From Schistosoma haematobium (lineage: Eukaryota > Platyhelminthes > Trematoda > Strigeidida > Schistosomatidae), in the NCBI RefSeq assembly GCF_000699445.3, contig NC_067200.1, forward strand, positions 7,128,450-7,192,449: DNA of 64,000 nt. The letters run 5' to 3'. Made by a program: the position numbers and the translations under genes. Below the pieces are notes generated by a model. It did not search any database. It worked only from the letters and a program-made list of their open reading frames with translations, and had not been told where the DNA came from. Shown here piece by piece: positions 1-13,100 of this stretch. How positions within the stretch are numbered: the first letter of the stretch is position 1; every line of letters begins with the position of its first letter.

Positions 1-240
1 GACTTCGGGTAAGTTGAAGGTGTCTAACAGAACTTCGAGCGGGAGATTTCTGCTTCTCGATGGGTGGTCTGGGACTAACCGTTTACGTAGCTGGTTCTGA
101 TGTCGAGTCCACTTATCTCTTCCCACCGCTACTTCATACATGGCTTGGCCTAGCCTTCTGACCACACGTCTCAGCTCAGGGATCATTGTTTGGTCTGTAG
201 TCCCGAATAAATACCAGACGTCCAACCTCGTATGTTGGCG
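1..240 (-). pseudogene. Gypsy (Mag/K02A2.6-like) integrase C-terminal fragment
   Basis: On the minus strand the stretch from about 180 down to 1 is an open frame running off the window edge. It contains RRLGQAMYEVAVG followed by WTRHQNQLRKR, the pattern found at the C-terminal end of integrase in Mag/K02A2.6-type Ty3/gypsy polyproteins. Upstream, at about 190-240, a second frame gives LVFIRDYRPNND, the beginning of the same domain, so a frameshift lies near 180-190. Sequence above about 250 no longer looks like pol, so the copy is 5'-truncated. The gag in the mini-elements at 14894 and 18252 is of the same broad gypsy type, but I cannot show that they belong to one family. Confidence 0.6.
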
Positions 241-1640
241 GCTCCTTTCAGTTACGAAATAATGAGTATTTTTTAAACTATCCAGTCGGATCCCATCACA
301 GTTGTCCATCACAATCATAAACGTTTAAGTTATAAAATGTCCAATTGCATGGAAACGAATCCTCGTAAATACGAATAACGACCACAAGAAATATACTAAT
401 CAGTGATAATATTTGGAAATTCATTTGTCAGTACTCAACTATAAGGCCAAACCACTAACACAAACAATATACACAGGAAGAAATATCAGTAAACTACGAT
501 ATGCGACATAGAAAAACCTGCTTTATTCATGAAACAGAATAGTGAAACTAAATGAAAAATTCTACATATGATATTGGAGGGTGATTTTAATCTGCCTACA
601 GAATTTGTTTACAAAGCTGATCAGAAGTTACGAATATTGTGCGTCTTAGAGACTCTTGATACCTGTCCCTAAAATTTTGGAGGGAACAAGACGATTTATA
701 TAACTTATAATTCGTGCTAGAACATAAGTCCTTAATCCGATAAAACGTATTTAATATGTACTAAAATAACAAGATAGGAACTATATCCAAAGAAAGTGAA
801 ATCCGAAAACGATTAGGTTTTATTAAATACCGACAAATGAATGGCAGGTCATTTTATATTATTTGGGGACATAACATTAAGAGATAGTACGTATTAGTGG
901 CAAACCGAGGTCTTATGCAAAAATAAAATCCGAAAAAATATGGATTAGTGGAATAAAAAGCATTTTTTGCGAAGCACTTTAGAAGCTTAGGATCTACAAG
1001 AAGATAGTGTGAATGCGCCGGTGCTACTGTGAACAACTCAGAGCGTTTTTAACCAGTCTCCAACCACAAATTACGATTATTACGTTGACTCAAACCAGGT
1101 AGTTAGCACCTGACGATAGGATTCGGTTCAACAGTAAATGGTTTCGTGGACTAATCTCATGTCTTGTTTCAGAAGCACTAGCTTCCTCGCAATCTAATCA
1201 AACACCCGTAATCACTGGGACTCGAGGTAGGCGGTGAATGGGCATACGTAATACATATGTTGACAGTCTCAGTCAATAGAGATGTACAACCTCAAATTTT
1301 ACAGATTGAGCGTTCTGAAAAATATGGAAGTGCTACCATAAGACATAAATAACCTCCGGTAATACACGTGCAGATTGCTAGTCATACGTAATACAAAATA
1401 TATGACAGGTTCGATAAAACCTTTGTAGTCCACGCACAAGTCATGTGATCTAGAACTGTCCTTAATTATTATCGCTAGTCACCTGGTGATAATTGTGGTT
1501 CTTATACCATAGAATAAGAATCTATTTATCTGGTTAAAAAATCGACAGATTTATTCAGTTATAAAATATAAGTCTATATAAAATATTCAACTCCCAGAAC
1601 TTCAATTTGTGGTAAAGTAGCTGGTCAGGCCCCAAAAGGC
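241..1640. other. No recognisable gene
   Basis: AT-rich sequence in which I recognise no exon, repeat end or RNA. The next exon of the cytohesin-like gene, which should lie on the minus strand below 2908, was searched for here by its expected Sec7 motif and not found. Confidence 0.5.
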
Positions 1641-1644
1641 AAAT

Positions 1645-2045
1645 AACAACAAATATAGCATATGCAGCTTATGGCAGACTGTCATCTGGTTTTGCAACCT
1701 CAAGTGGTGTCCGTTAATGCTGTCCATTATGTCCATTTCTGTTTAATTTCATGACAGACATACTGCTGGAAATAACTTTCTCGTCAACCGAATTTCCGGG
1801 GATTGATCTTCTAGGAGGTCCACTTATCGACGTAGAATACACAGATGACATAATTCTGTTTGGTGAAGACGCTGATAAAATGCCGTCCTTTGGTAACACT
1901 GAGCAACGATGCCACGGTGTTTGAAATGCGTTTCTTTACGTCTAAATGAAATTATTGCTTCAGGACTGACCAGTGCCAACAACTGAACTAAGGATAGAGA
2001 GTGAAGTAATCAAACGCGTCGACAACACTTATCTTGGAAGTCTGG
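1645..2045 (+). mobile_element. RTE-type reverse transcriptase fragment
   Basis: Closely matches the later part of the RTE pol at 38997-39390. It encodes SSGVR, an in-frame TAA where the other copies have Gln, then CPFLFNF and EYTDDIILFGEDADKM. The catalytic box reads YTDD instead of YADD, and the frame is lost after about 1880. Reading is interrupted near 2045 by an unrelated SINE, and the family's 3' UTR resumes at about 2500. This is a dead fragment. Confidence 0.75.
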
Positions 2046-2495
2046 TGCTTCCAAATGCCCTGGTACGGCCGAGAGTGGAGAGAGTCAACCCTCCCGCTCG
2101 AAATGCTCTCACATGGACACCTGAATACAATTACTGACAGGGAAGTTCTACTCACTGCCTTCTCACGGGATTACCGTTGTTTATGAAATTGAGAGGAATT
2201 GAAAAACCTGATTCCAAACAAATGGTGCACATGGGCTCCAATATCCTGAAGGAACAAATGGCGTACGAACCTATTGTTGGTCAACGGATACCATAGGACT
2301 GCATTTCCTCACATTGCTCCATTGCCTTATGTATCAGACCTTTAGGTCAAAGGCCCGGGGTGTGGCCCCCTAAGAAAACTACCTGCTTCAGTTTGGGCAC
2401 TCGGGTAGTATCCCAGCCCTCACACCGAATGATTTATGTGGCGCATATCTACTTGGTGCCTCCTTGTACCAGTGTTTATGTGTTTAAATAAATAA
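2046..2495 (+). mobile_element. Non-autonomous SINE with RTE-like 3' tail, copy 1
   Basis: One of four copies of the same ~450-bp unit (others at 47840-48302, 51370-51790 and, inverted, 58012-58520). It contains the shared block near 2220 (TGGTGCACATGGGCTCCA) and ends with GTGTTTAAATAAATAAATAA. The last ~70 bp, from TGTGGCGCATAT onward, match the 3' end of the autonomous RTE at 46110-46183. It sits inside an RTE fragment, so it inserted later. Confidence 0.65.
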
Positions 2496-2870
2496 ATAAG
2501 TAATAATGGGTTAATATCTGACGAAATCTCTACCATGTTAGTAGATGCAAGCTACTTGTTTGGGGTCCGCGCGACTATAGTTACCAGTGGTTGGAGACTC
2601 TAGATGCCATTTCTCAGGATCGATCACAATGAAGTAGGCGTATACACTTTGTCTTCCTTTAAACCATGAGATCGAAATTGCTTTATACCTTTGTTTCTAC
2701 GAACTAATTCTTTCTACCTGTATCATGTCCTTTATATACACTTTTATATATTACTACCAGTGAAGTAACTACTATGAGTTTGGTGTTCATCTTGTTGTGC
2801 TAATGAGGTGTGGCAACTTGGACTGATGCATATATACACCTGGTCTTACACTGTAGATGACTGACAAACG
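2496..2870 (+). mobile_element. 3' UTR and tail of an RTE-type element
   Basis: Matches the end of the RTE at 39400-39570: TGGTGTTCATCTTGTTGTGC, a GGCAACTTGGACTGATGCA stretch, then a run related to the (GACT)n tail. Together with 1645-2045 it forms one decayed RTE copy split by the SINE. Confidence 0.65.
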
Positions 2871-2907
2871 CAATAAAAAATAAAACGTCATAAATATATT
2901 AACATAC

Positions 2908-4570
2908 GTGGCGAGTTAAAAACTGAAGGATTTTGTTCTACATAGCGTTCAGAGAAACTCGTTAAAATGCGGTCAATTTTCTGACTCTCCCCAGGCAGTT
3001 GGAAGCTAAGCAAAAATTGTCTGAAAAGAAGAAGCTTTAGTAAAAAAATTGGAACACACCAATAAAACGATGTAGATGTTGGGTAGAATTACAAGTATGG
3101 TTACATATCAAGATTTCACCAAACATCATAAATACTATGGTATTTTTAACGAAAATTGTGAAAAAGAAAGCATTAGTCTTATTATTTTTGTGTTCTATTA
3201 ACGTTGAATAATTCGTAAGTTTTTAGTTAGCCTGTCCTTCAGATAAATGGATACCCCTTACAATCGCTAATTTCAGCAAACATTATAGAAGATTGTTATT
3301 ATGTCACTTATAGTGTAATGTAGTAGTATTAAGAACAAAAGATTTGGAAGATCACTAAGGAATGCAACTATGCGACATCACTTGAGGCTTAGTCATGGAT
3401 CACAACACAGTAGTACACTTGCTGGGAGTTCATGCAGAGTAAAACTGCACACTAACAAAAACCCCGAATAAGTTGCATTCATGATTCACAACTATGGTGA
3501 AACACGGGCAAAAATCAAGACCAATATTTAATATAAAAAGGATAAGCAAAACCTCACCTATGACGAACCACAAGAACTTAAATAAGTGACTAGGAACATG
3601 TCGAAAACAAAAACAGAAAGTTGACTCACCTAAGAGCCGGTAAAAACTCTTCGTCCTTGAAGTCATGCAACTTGGAGAATGCATCCAAAACTTGCATGTT
3701 AAATTCCTTACAACTACAAAAAGCAAACAAAAAAATCAAGCATTAGGTACCAAATACAAAAATTGTGCTGGACATACTGAGCTAAATATATGGATGTTCT
3801 TAAGTTAGCGGTGATTTCCTCCGTCTAGACCATAAATATTTCACATGCAGCTGTCTGACATGATGTCATGATACCTTTAACTTCAATGTCAGTGAACACC
3901 AAATACATGATATATCAATACCGCTTGTTGTTTGGGCACTTACATTTTATTATCCGAGGTTTACAAAAAAGCTTAAATGTATATCAGCTAAAAAGCCTTT
4001 CGATCATAGTATAACGAAAAGCAGATTTACACAAAAATTCAAGAGCCGAGCTTACATCTCGCCAATATAGGTGCCAACGGCATGCTTAGATAAATTGTGA
4101 TTTTGATCAATAAAAAATTTCGCTACGTCTTCCGGAGACCTTCCAATTATATTATTGTCGAAGAGGTATTCCAGACCCTGTAAATGCATTTGTAAAAGTG
4201 GTAGATCAAACCTGTTTTGGATTCCTATTGAATTCCTTGCAGCCAAACGCAAGCCGTCTAACAGATGGGTCCTCCCTAAGAAACCATAATGAAGAATAAT
4301 CGAAAATACCCATCGACAGAAAAACCAAGGTTTTCAATCTGGCTTGTTATGTCATTAAGTTCAAGTTTAAGAGACTACCAAAAGTAAGATCATAACACAG
4401 TTACCTCAATATTTTTCATAACCTGAGTCTTTTGCTGTCTAATGAAGTGTAGTCTTTCTTTCTCTTCGACGGTAAGCTCTAAATATAGGTGATTATTAGT
4501 TTATACTTAGACGAAAAAATTCCACAACGGCATATAAAAACAACCACAACTGCTCACCATCATAGTCCAT
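2908..4570 (-). CDS. CYTH: Cytohesin-like Arf guanine-nucleotide exchange factor, 5' exons
   Basis: Six minus-strand exons are readable: 4558-4570 (start ATG), 4405-4478, 4212-4271, 4056-4177, 3630-3713 and 2908-3020, all with AG/GT borders and matching phases. The first two give MDYDE and [16 protein letters not shown], resembling the N-terminal helix of cytohesins. The rest is the first half of a Sec7 domain: [37 protein letters not shown] (carrying the catalytic 'glutamic finger' Glu), [17 protein letters not shown], and [17 protein letters not shown] (motif 2). Sec7 domains catalyse GDP-GTP exchange on Arf GTPases at membranes. The exon ending at 2908 stops in phase 1; the rest of Sec7 and any PH domain are not seen in the remaining 2.9 kb, which is full of retroelement sequence. 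Exon 3 uses a GGGAG acceptor, the least certain border. Related Sec7 proteins (BIG, IQSEC) are less likely given the N-terminal helix. Confidence 0.8.
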
Positions 4571-6948
4571 TCCATACGAGCTTTAAATAAACGCCTTATA
4601 TTAGTGTGAGCTAAAACAAAATGACAACCTTTTGTTAATATACGGCAACTTTAGGACGGTTGAAACTCTTTCATATTTTGACTGTTAACGTACATTTTTC
4701 TTCTAATACGCCTCAAATGATCGTTAGTTTATTATTACTTTAGGAAGTTATGTAATAGAAGTAAATTTTCCATATAGAGAAGCCTCGTTCTTACATTAAT
4801 CTTGACATTGCCTGGCAGTGAGTTAACTTGTGATGAGGCTCTAACGGCTTTCGCTACAATCTTTTTTAAAAGCCCCTAGTTCAAGTACCATCATCGAGTT
4901 ATTTAGACCATGAACTGGCTCATTCCGTTTAGACCCTACTTTTTTAGTATACGTGACAATGAAATACTTCTAATCCTATGATAATCCACAGTGATTCAGT
5001 AAAGGAATGAATATTATCGTTAGGATGGCAGTCAAATACATTGGAGCTTTATGTAACAAATCCTGACTTTGTTATATCTAACGTGCATAGTGTTTTTGGT
5101 ACATACTAATGGTACTGTGGTACATACTATCTAGCTTGAGCATCTGGTTAGTGTATACAGCGCGAGAGCAAACACAGAAACCAAGATTTCCTGCTTGTCA
5201 CTTCTGTCATTTGCCAAAATCACAAGAGATAATATGAGACGAAACAACATATGATAATTGTGATAAAACATTTTTTTTGGAAATACTCTGTGCCGGTGCG
5301 ATCTCGTAGACAGATATTAGGTGAATAGTGAGCAAGCCGCTGTATTAATAGGAATATGATTCTGTTTGTGACAGGCGGGGTGTTAGATAGTAATATTTCT
5401 CAAGATACGTATGTGATAGTACAAAAGGGGCTTACATTGTGTGATTACTCTACAATATGGGGATGTTTTATGAGTTAATAATTAGGTATCTTCGCGTTCT
5501 GATATACAGATTTTTGGAGTACCGCTAATTATGCGAAAAGCTCTTTGTTGCATACGTAGATCACTAGTTTAGGTGGTCTGTGTAGATGGGTGGTGTTTTT
5601 CGAGTTGTATGGTACTGCAAACATTGCTTAAAACATCCGAATTTTAGTATACTTAGACCCCAAATTCCTAATGTGATTGCTTCTTGAAGGGAACTCGATT
5701 GACATACTCAGGCGAAAAAATAAATAACCAGTGCCCCAAACTTAAATATCTACAATAGATTTGTGAATAGCAAGTTATTTATTCCGAAGTTTGTGGAATA
5801 ACTATAATTACATTTTACGCAAAATGCTTGCAAGTTTTAGGTTTTCAGAGGATAATTTGCAAAATATCGAACTAAGAGAGGACGAAAATCGAAATTCTAA
5901 ACAAGCCAAGTCCATAGTCCAAATGAAATAAATATATTGAAATCAATAGAAAGAATGATATTCATAACAATATGTTATGGTAAGTTAAACACTTCAAATT
6001 TCTCTCATAAAGGATGTTATCGTGGTTATCAGTGGTTTGGACTAACTGGGTAAATTCTGGCTCCGTTATATTATTTTCTGCGTTAGCACCGAATGTTTTT
6101 ATAATGATAATGAAGATACCAAAGGTATTTGGATTTTAAAAACGCATTTACTAGTAACACCTACTATGAATCGCACCACCAAGTGAAATCAAAAGTCAGA
6201 AGCAAGGAGTTTCGAAGATATATTTAATAGGCTATCAATATATCGGGAATCAACTGATCTAATCTGGCTAGTGGTTGCAGGGGATGTTGAGCACGGTGTT
6301 TCCACCCGTGATCTGGTGCGGATACATGACCGAACGCCTTCAGCCAGGTTATTCTATTAAAACTAATGTGATCAGCATCCAATGTCGTAAACTTACAGAG
6401 CTAATTATTTTGGGGATTTATTTACCGCTAAAGATCGCTCCCCTCCTAGTGGGGTAGTGATGACCCTAAGACGTGGCCAGCCAGAAGTTTAAACCCAACA
6501 ATTTTAACGTTGGTAAACACTGTTCTGATAGCGTGCTATGTTTAGCAGCGTCTGGTCGTCTTTCCTTACTATAAAGGATCATGAAGTACAATATAGTAAT
6601 AAAGAAACAAGGCACAATGAAAATTTCGGTCCATCGTCAACTTCGTCGATCTCTTTTCGTCTTTACCACCCGTCCTGGAAAAGAAAAAAATTTGTAAGTG
6701 CATGTCAAAATACACTCGTGCACGCGTAAAATCACAAAGAGGGAGAAAAAAAGAAAGCAAACTCATATACATGAGATAATGTAAAAGCGATTTTTAAAGA
6801 ATTTTTTGGGTTTTTTAAAAAAAGCTCAATATACACACATTAGCAACAAAATGATTTTGGAATAAATATATAAGTATAAGCATATTAAATTTTTCGTTAT
6901 ACGAAATACATAAGAAAATCGAGATGAAGCAAATTGTTAACTGGTGTC
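4571..6948. other. Intergenic or 5' flanking sequence, no gene seen
   Basis: The region just above 4571 would hold the 5' UTR or promoter of the cytohesin-like gene. An out-of-frame ATG lies a few bases before the chosen start. The short open frames between 6275 and 6772 show no recognisable motif or splice pattern. Confidence 0.4.
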
Positions 6949-7680
6949 TTACGTGCAACAATCGTTTGAATGTTCTGGAAATCTTACTATTCTTCCACAA
7001 CGCGTTGTTTTAAGTTTATTTTCAGATGCTGTCGAAGTATCATCGTGTGTGTTGGTTGTCGGATGAGGTATTATAAGTGTCGGAGTCGTGTCGTTCGATT
7101 GTACTGAAGGAAAATCGACGTGGATCGGATTTTCTTCTAAATACGCTGCTTTGAGGTGACCGATGCTGATGATATCGTTGGTTACGTTCTTATCGACTAT
7201 ATAGTACTTGAGTTCGCGTTGAAGAGCTTTGAAAGTTCTTTCGTATTCTGATTCGAGAGGTCGTGGATGCGAGTCTCGACGTACGAAGACGTGTGGACTA
7301 TACCGTAAGTCAGGTTGGACGAAAACATCAGTTGATTGCGATCGAGTAGAAACAGGTTTAACTGAACGCACTGCGTTTGTAAGACGAAGAAGAATCCACG
7401 AATTCTCCTGGAAGTCTAAGTGTCGTTTCACAAACCAGTTGAGCTGCAGTGTATCCAATGTCAGCTTTCACTGCACTGAGAATACCAAGTAAGACGAGTG
7501 GAAGAGCGTTGGTCCACTGTGAAACGTTTGCATCTGATAGTAAAGCTTTTAGTTGCCGGTGATAAAGTTCTACCAACCCGTTTGTTTGTGGGCGGTAGGG
7601 GGTGGTTTGGAATCGATTGATCTCTAATAGTGCGGTCAAACAACGGAAAAGTCAGGATTCGAACTGGGGGTTTATATACC
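6949..7680 (-). pseudogene. Gypsy (CsRn1/Boudicca-like) integrase C-terminal region
   Basis: Two overlapping minus-strand frames together read as the end of a pol polyprotein. The upstream frame (7639-7358) has TTPYRPQTNGLVE, then WTNALPLVLLGI, ADIGYTAAQLV and TLRLPGEF, the conserved integrase core end and linker. The downstream frame (down to 6949) has SPHVFVRRD, a degenerate EYERTFKALQ block and SIGHLKAAYLEE, then a C-terminal tail and stop. A frameshift in the 7358-7458 overlap breaks the gene. Sequence above 7680 is unrelated. No LTR was identified downstream (below 6949). Confidence 0.75.
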
Positions 7681-7919
7681 ACTACAATATATATATTAGG
7701 ACCGTATATACTTGTATACTTTCATCCATCTAATTGACGTTTACATGGTTCACTGAAATAAACTTATTAAAACATCAAGCATTAGCAAATATGGCCGTTA
7801 ATTGACGTAAGTATACATTGGCTAGCAATGTAATCAAGGACTTTATAATTATCGGGGTTTAGTTCTTCATCTTGTTTCTTTAATTAACATTTTACTCTAG
7901 TTTAAACTGTGGACAATAC

Positions 7920-10900
7920 TCTACACGCTCTCAATATTTAATGTGGACAGTGTTGTTTTTCTTTACCGAGTTAACTTTCTTGTTTTGATCGTTTATTACT
8001 CATCGAGAGTACTGTTTTCACTTTAATTAACTTTATTTCAGTAAAAGTATTCTCCAAGAGTATCGTTTTTTGAAGGCAGTTTATTATCACTACTTTGAGT
8101 ACATTGATTCTTTTTGCATTTCTTTACACTTTTGGTTCTAACAATGTGCAATTTCGCTCACTTTTTCTGGTCATCAATTTATCTTGTGTCTGGGTATTCC
8201 TTGTGTATGTTTTTTTAAAACCTGCGGTTGACAACTGGATAGTGCAGGAACAATAATTTTCAACGTTCACGTCGTCGATAACTTGTGAAAAGTGGCATAC
8301 CGTGCGATGAGTACAAATGATAATAACACGAAGTTTGCACGAATCTAACTCCTGAGGCTTTCAAACGGATTAATGAAAGTTTCTGTGTGTGGTTGCGTCA
8401 GTGATGCTGTTCAAATGCAGACAGCTTGACATCCAAGGTCATTGCAATCGCGAATGCTCCTTAAATGAGTGTTAGCATGCGTAATCGAGACTAATAGAAG
8501 AAGGGCGGTCTGTAAAATGTGCATTAGAGATAAGAGCTCAAGAAAGGGAGTTTCGCTCCTGTCTTCGCGCTCCGGACGCTGGCGAGCAGGAAACTCCTTA
8601 AAAGCCTAATCTCAAGGTCAGACCTGTTTTTTAGCAAAAAAATAGTAACCTTACTACCTAAATTACCGACAGTCATCCAGAATCCCAAAATGCGTGTAAC
8701 GCAACTGTGATTGATAATCCAATGAAAGTTAATGAACGGGTATAAATAACGAATTTGAAACGGCCTGATGTTACAGAAGAAAAGCGAGCCCTTCAAACAG
8801 TATCTGAGAAGCTGAAGGATGATCATAGTGACTGGTCACTTGTCGTTTATAGAGTTAAGGGGAATGACAGCTCAGAACTTAGAACTGGTTTCGGGCATGA
8901 AATTGAATCCATAAAACAACTACTGGACCAGTCAGTGCCTCAGGATATCTCGTGAGCCACCTTGCTAAATATTCATAGGCCAGGTAGCCAAAAGGAATTG
9001 GAATTAGTCAAACCAGGCTGTCAAAAGTAGTATTTAAATCTCCCGACGAAAATAACTGCTGCAGAATAAATATAAACGAAATGCGTCAACAGATTCTGTT
9101 CGTAAATACTTGCTGCTCGCGGACCTTATAAAAAGACAAAAGGCCGAATAACTAAGGTTAAGGTCAGATTATGGCGAGAAGGATCTAAAAGTTGTAAATA
9201 ACCGGGTGGTGAGACTTTAAACAGAATGATATCGGGACCATTGTTAAAAGACGACAGAATCCAGAATTGTAAAGGTGGAGAAGTGGCTCTGTTCTTTAAG
9301 AATATCATCCCATTATACTTTATCGACGGCGAATCTTATAAGAGTTGGACGTGTGAATTGGTTAGTTACCGCTTGAAATTCAAGGGACAAGAGCTGCTGA
9401 TTGGTGTGGTCTACCGCAATCTAAGCTGTTAAATCAATGAGGTCTTGCTATGTGGTCTCAACAGTCGGTCACAGTGTGGTCGATGTTCATTCATTGGAGA
9501 ACATAACGCACCTTTTTCAGATTGAAAAATCTGGAAACTGAATTTTCAGGAAATGCTTTCGAACAGAAACCAGTTGATGCGGCCATCTCATGTGTTCTGG
9601 TGCAACATGTCTGTAACGACAGAACAGCCAGTATTCGGTTTGAACGCAGGACTGACGAACCAAAATGTATTCTAATAGGCCAGATTACGTTCTTCTGTAT
9701 AGCTTATAAAGCGTTTTTGAGATACTCGTATTAGATAATATCAAAACACAAACTCCGTTCTCAAGTTAAACTGTTCTAATTTAGTGAATAGAACAAATTA
9801 TTTCGAAAATACAAAATACCTCAAACGGTACAGTGTGTGCCATACAGTCAAAAGTTTCTCTAACACAAATTAGCGTGCTAAAGAGCAAAAGAAACAGTTA
9901 ATGAAAAAGAGTTCAATAACCGAGAATCAATAGGAATGTTCCCCACATGATGGGATCAGATATCTATCTGCAATGGTTCCAGCAATCCTCTCAAGCAGAC
10001 AGTTAAAGGTTAACAGTCACACGCTGAACCACGCCATGACTTTGAGCTTAGTCAAACACTGCCTTATCTTCAATAATCCGACGACATTCAGTAGAAAGTA
10101 AGGTAACAAAATGTAAGTCTTTAATGAAAACCACATAGTAAAAGGTCAGACGAGGAAGACTGAAGAACTTGAAGTGTGGTCCAAAGAAATCTGAATAAAG
10201 GTCAAAATACATGGCAGAGAGAAGGAAAAAAATATGACAGTACTGTCCAACAAAGAAACTGCAGAGGGATTTTCATTATTCTCTTTCCATTACAATGTAA
10301 GGCCGGGATTCTGAATCATCCCTACAAGATCACAAATTTAAGCATTATGCGGATAACGACACAACCCTCTATTATATGTCACCCCTAGATAAAAGTGATC
10401 ATTCAGTCCTAATCTCTGGTTTCCATATAGTTGTTTAAATTGTGCATGTGTCAGCACAAACCAGAACTGACGCCTGTACAACAAATATACAAGATATTAT
10501 ACGCTCAGAATCCTCAGTAGATTGATCAGTAGAGCCAGAGTCCCCAAATGTAATTAAAGGCCACTACACCGCATGTACCTTAGAAAACACCAAGGGGCCC
10601 AAGAAACCCCCACGTTGGTTTAATAAGGAGGTCAGCACTATTCGCCGTACGAGAAGAATGTGTTCGAGGTATGAGTTACTCAGTTCTGGCAAGAAAAATC
10701 TCAATATTAGGAATCCCGAAATACTTGTGCCTCGACTCTTCACCAGTCTAGAAGATTGTTTGAAGAAAAGCGTCCGGATGTTTATAGAATACCATAAACG
10801 CCTATACTTGTACATGAACCAAAGGGCTAAAAGAAGAGGCAACGTTCCAGCATTATGGGGAGGTGGTAGTGTAGTGTATGCTATTTATATTGACATAAGT

Positions 10901-11660
10901 AGTAGATGATGTTAGTCGTGAACAGAAGGTCTGGCAGCAGAGAGACAAGAGGATCGAACAGTAAAGAATGGGAACAGGGTGCAATTTGTGTGAAAATGCA
11001 AGAACAGTGAAGTTCGAGTCATTTTGTGACAATTGGTGGACATTTTGCAAATTAGGCATTTACTCTATGATTAATAGATTTTATTAGCAATTCCTGTAAT
11101 TTTGCGTTAAATACATTCGATTGTCCCCACTGGTGTTTTTGTTCACTACAGTAGTACTGCATCATTAGTGGAGGAAGATTATGGCAAGGCTCAGATATGC
11201 TCAAAATACGTTAGCAATGTATATGATGTAGAGGTGACCCCATTCAGTCCAAAAAACCCCACATACACACTTTGGACACTGTGACCACCAAGGTACCCAA
11301 TTTATTTGGTCTGCAAAATAAGCGTGATATAGGCGGACCCAAAGGACCTGATGAAATGTATCTTGGGTTACCAAATTAACCAGAAAATTTTGTAGCGAAT
11401 CATTCAAGCTTATGTTTTAGTACATACTCAAGGCATATTTCTAAAAGACTGTTAGAATGCCACAGTAAGTCCTATCCTAAAAACACGTACAAAATATAAA
11501 CCTGAGAATTATAAACACGAAAACATAACTATAGTGGTTTCCAACAATTTTGGAGATATTATTTGATGGTTGTGTTAATATCTTTTTTAGTATTTTTTCC
11601 ACACGCGAAATTTGAAAGTGGTAACTGTTGTTAACATGGCCTAGAACTTGTTAAACTATT
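7920..11660 (+). mobile_element. Highly decayed CR1-like non-LTR retrotransposon
   Basis: The start (7920-8060) resembles the 5' UTR of the CR1-like element at 22433. Remnants then follow in family order: an ORF1-like domain (8755-9000, SLVVYRVKGND then SIKQLLDQSV), an endonuclease piece (9226-9430, KGGEVALFFKN and LIGVVYRN), a linker (10612-10860, RWFNKEVSTIRRTRR) and the beginning of reverse transcriptase (11325-11550, KGPDEM, then SPILKTRTKYKPENY). Many stops and frameshifts. The piece at 9620-10290 recurs at 30590-31250. Confidence 0.6.
9620..10290 (+). repeat. Dispersed repeat, copy 1 (partner 30590-31250)
   Basis: Shares several blocks in the same order with 30590-31250, for example ATATCTATCTGCAA near 9960, then CAAGCAGAC, and TGACAGTACTGTCCAA near 10230. 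It lies within the decayed CR1-like element, so the partner is probably another relic of the same family. Confidence 0.55.
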
Positions 11661-11674
11661 TCATTTGTAGGGTG

Positions 11675-11732
11675 TATAAAAATAATAATAATTTATTCTC
11701 AAATAACAGTTTGTCACATGAGGCATGCTAGT
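11675..11732 (-). mobile_element. CR1-like 3' tail abutting the left palindrome arm
   Basis: Read on the minus strand this short stretch (ACTAGCATGCCTCATGTGAC and onward) matches the 3' end of the CR1-like element at about 26690-26755. It stops exactly where the inverted repeat begins. Confidence 0.6.
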
Positions 11733-12499
11733 TTACAGGCAAGATCAAAGTATCACAAATGATACAGTATCCACTGTAGCAAATTACTCAGCAGGGTCGA
11801 TAATTTATAATATATGAAATGTAAATGGTTGTAGTCAGTATAACAGTTGGCGCGCTTCATGAAGGTGACGTTGCGACGTGCAACTGATGGTCAAGGATAG
11901 ATCCATTGAAGGTGGGAGCTTCTAGAGATCGCAATCTTATATCGCTTTGGAATATCTGAGGCTTTAAGGATGGTGCAGGATAAAGTCACCCGTTCCATAT
12001 CTCAAGAGGGCTGAAAAAGGGAGCAAGTAAAAGAAAGGGCGAGAGGCAGAGCAGCCAATGTTCGAGAGAAAATTTAAGGTATAGCTACTCAGTCTAATTT
12101 TCTTTTATTAGAGTACTTACTAAGCAAGAGCATTCTAATAGGCTAAAGAAGATAAGTGTGAGCAATGTATGAGTGAATAAGCAGCTGACAAACGAAGGTG
12201 GTTCAGAAAAGAGCTGAGAGTATGGGATTATGTGTAGTTATAAAGTATAGTGCTAAAAACAGCATTGTGATACACAATTGGCTATCTCTTTTTTTCGAAG
12301 CTATTGGAGCCTTTTTATTTATATATTAGTTTTTTATAGATTTTATAGGGTCTTGAGTAGGCTTTGTATTTTAGTAAGTTGTCTAGTTTGCTTGTAATAG
12401 GATTACTGGGTAGGAAGTGAAACCAATTCAACGTTCTAAACACGACTTAATGAGGTATTTTGCACGATAAATCAGCATTGATACCATAAGTTCGTGACA

Positions 12500-13100
12500 T
12501 CCCACTAGACCATAAGGAGCCGTAATTAAACAAAATGTTCTGCCCTACAGACATGGGTGGATTGAAGTTATCTCACCACCATCATGTTTGCTGGTCAGTA
12601 ACGCCACCCTCCCTCCTTTTGTGATGTTAGGCTCTCTTACGTTTGTGGTAACTATGAATACTACTTTCATCAAAGTCCATCGTTGGAATACACTGTCTCT
12701 ATTAGTTTCGTGTTACAAGCATATCAGATAGTTAAAGAATTTGAATTATGGGTTAGATGTCCATTTGGTATATCACACTGCTATGAAGATAACTAATGGT
12801 TTAAAGAAAGTAAGGACTAATAGCAAATCAAAGGATATGAAGAAGTATATAATTGTAAAAAAGTTTTTAAAGATAAGAAAAATAAAACTGAGCAATCCAC
12901 AAGACTATATGATCAATTTTTTAGCTTTGTATGATCGGCCTTAGTAGATCAGCATCCATAAGATTAGTGAATTATCTGTCTACTTGCAATAGAAAGAAAA
13001 AGGCATGACACTTTGGAAGAATAATGTATATTTAACCTGTAGAGAGATTTGGGAACTGGAAGTGAGGGTTAGGAGCATAAGGCCATAGTTAATAAACAAT
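12500..13100. other. Left-arm sequence outside the CR1-like element
   Basis: Non-element or unrecognised 3' flanking sequence inside the left arm, mirrored at about 21060-21660. The small frame 12741-12944 has no recognisable product, and its C-terminus changes in the mirror copy because of the 1-base T-run indel. I do not call it a gene. Confidence 0.4.

Noticed and set aside
6275..6772. Small plus and minus open frames
   Set aside because: About 60 codons each, no motif, and no splice or promoter context; expected by chance.
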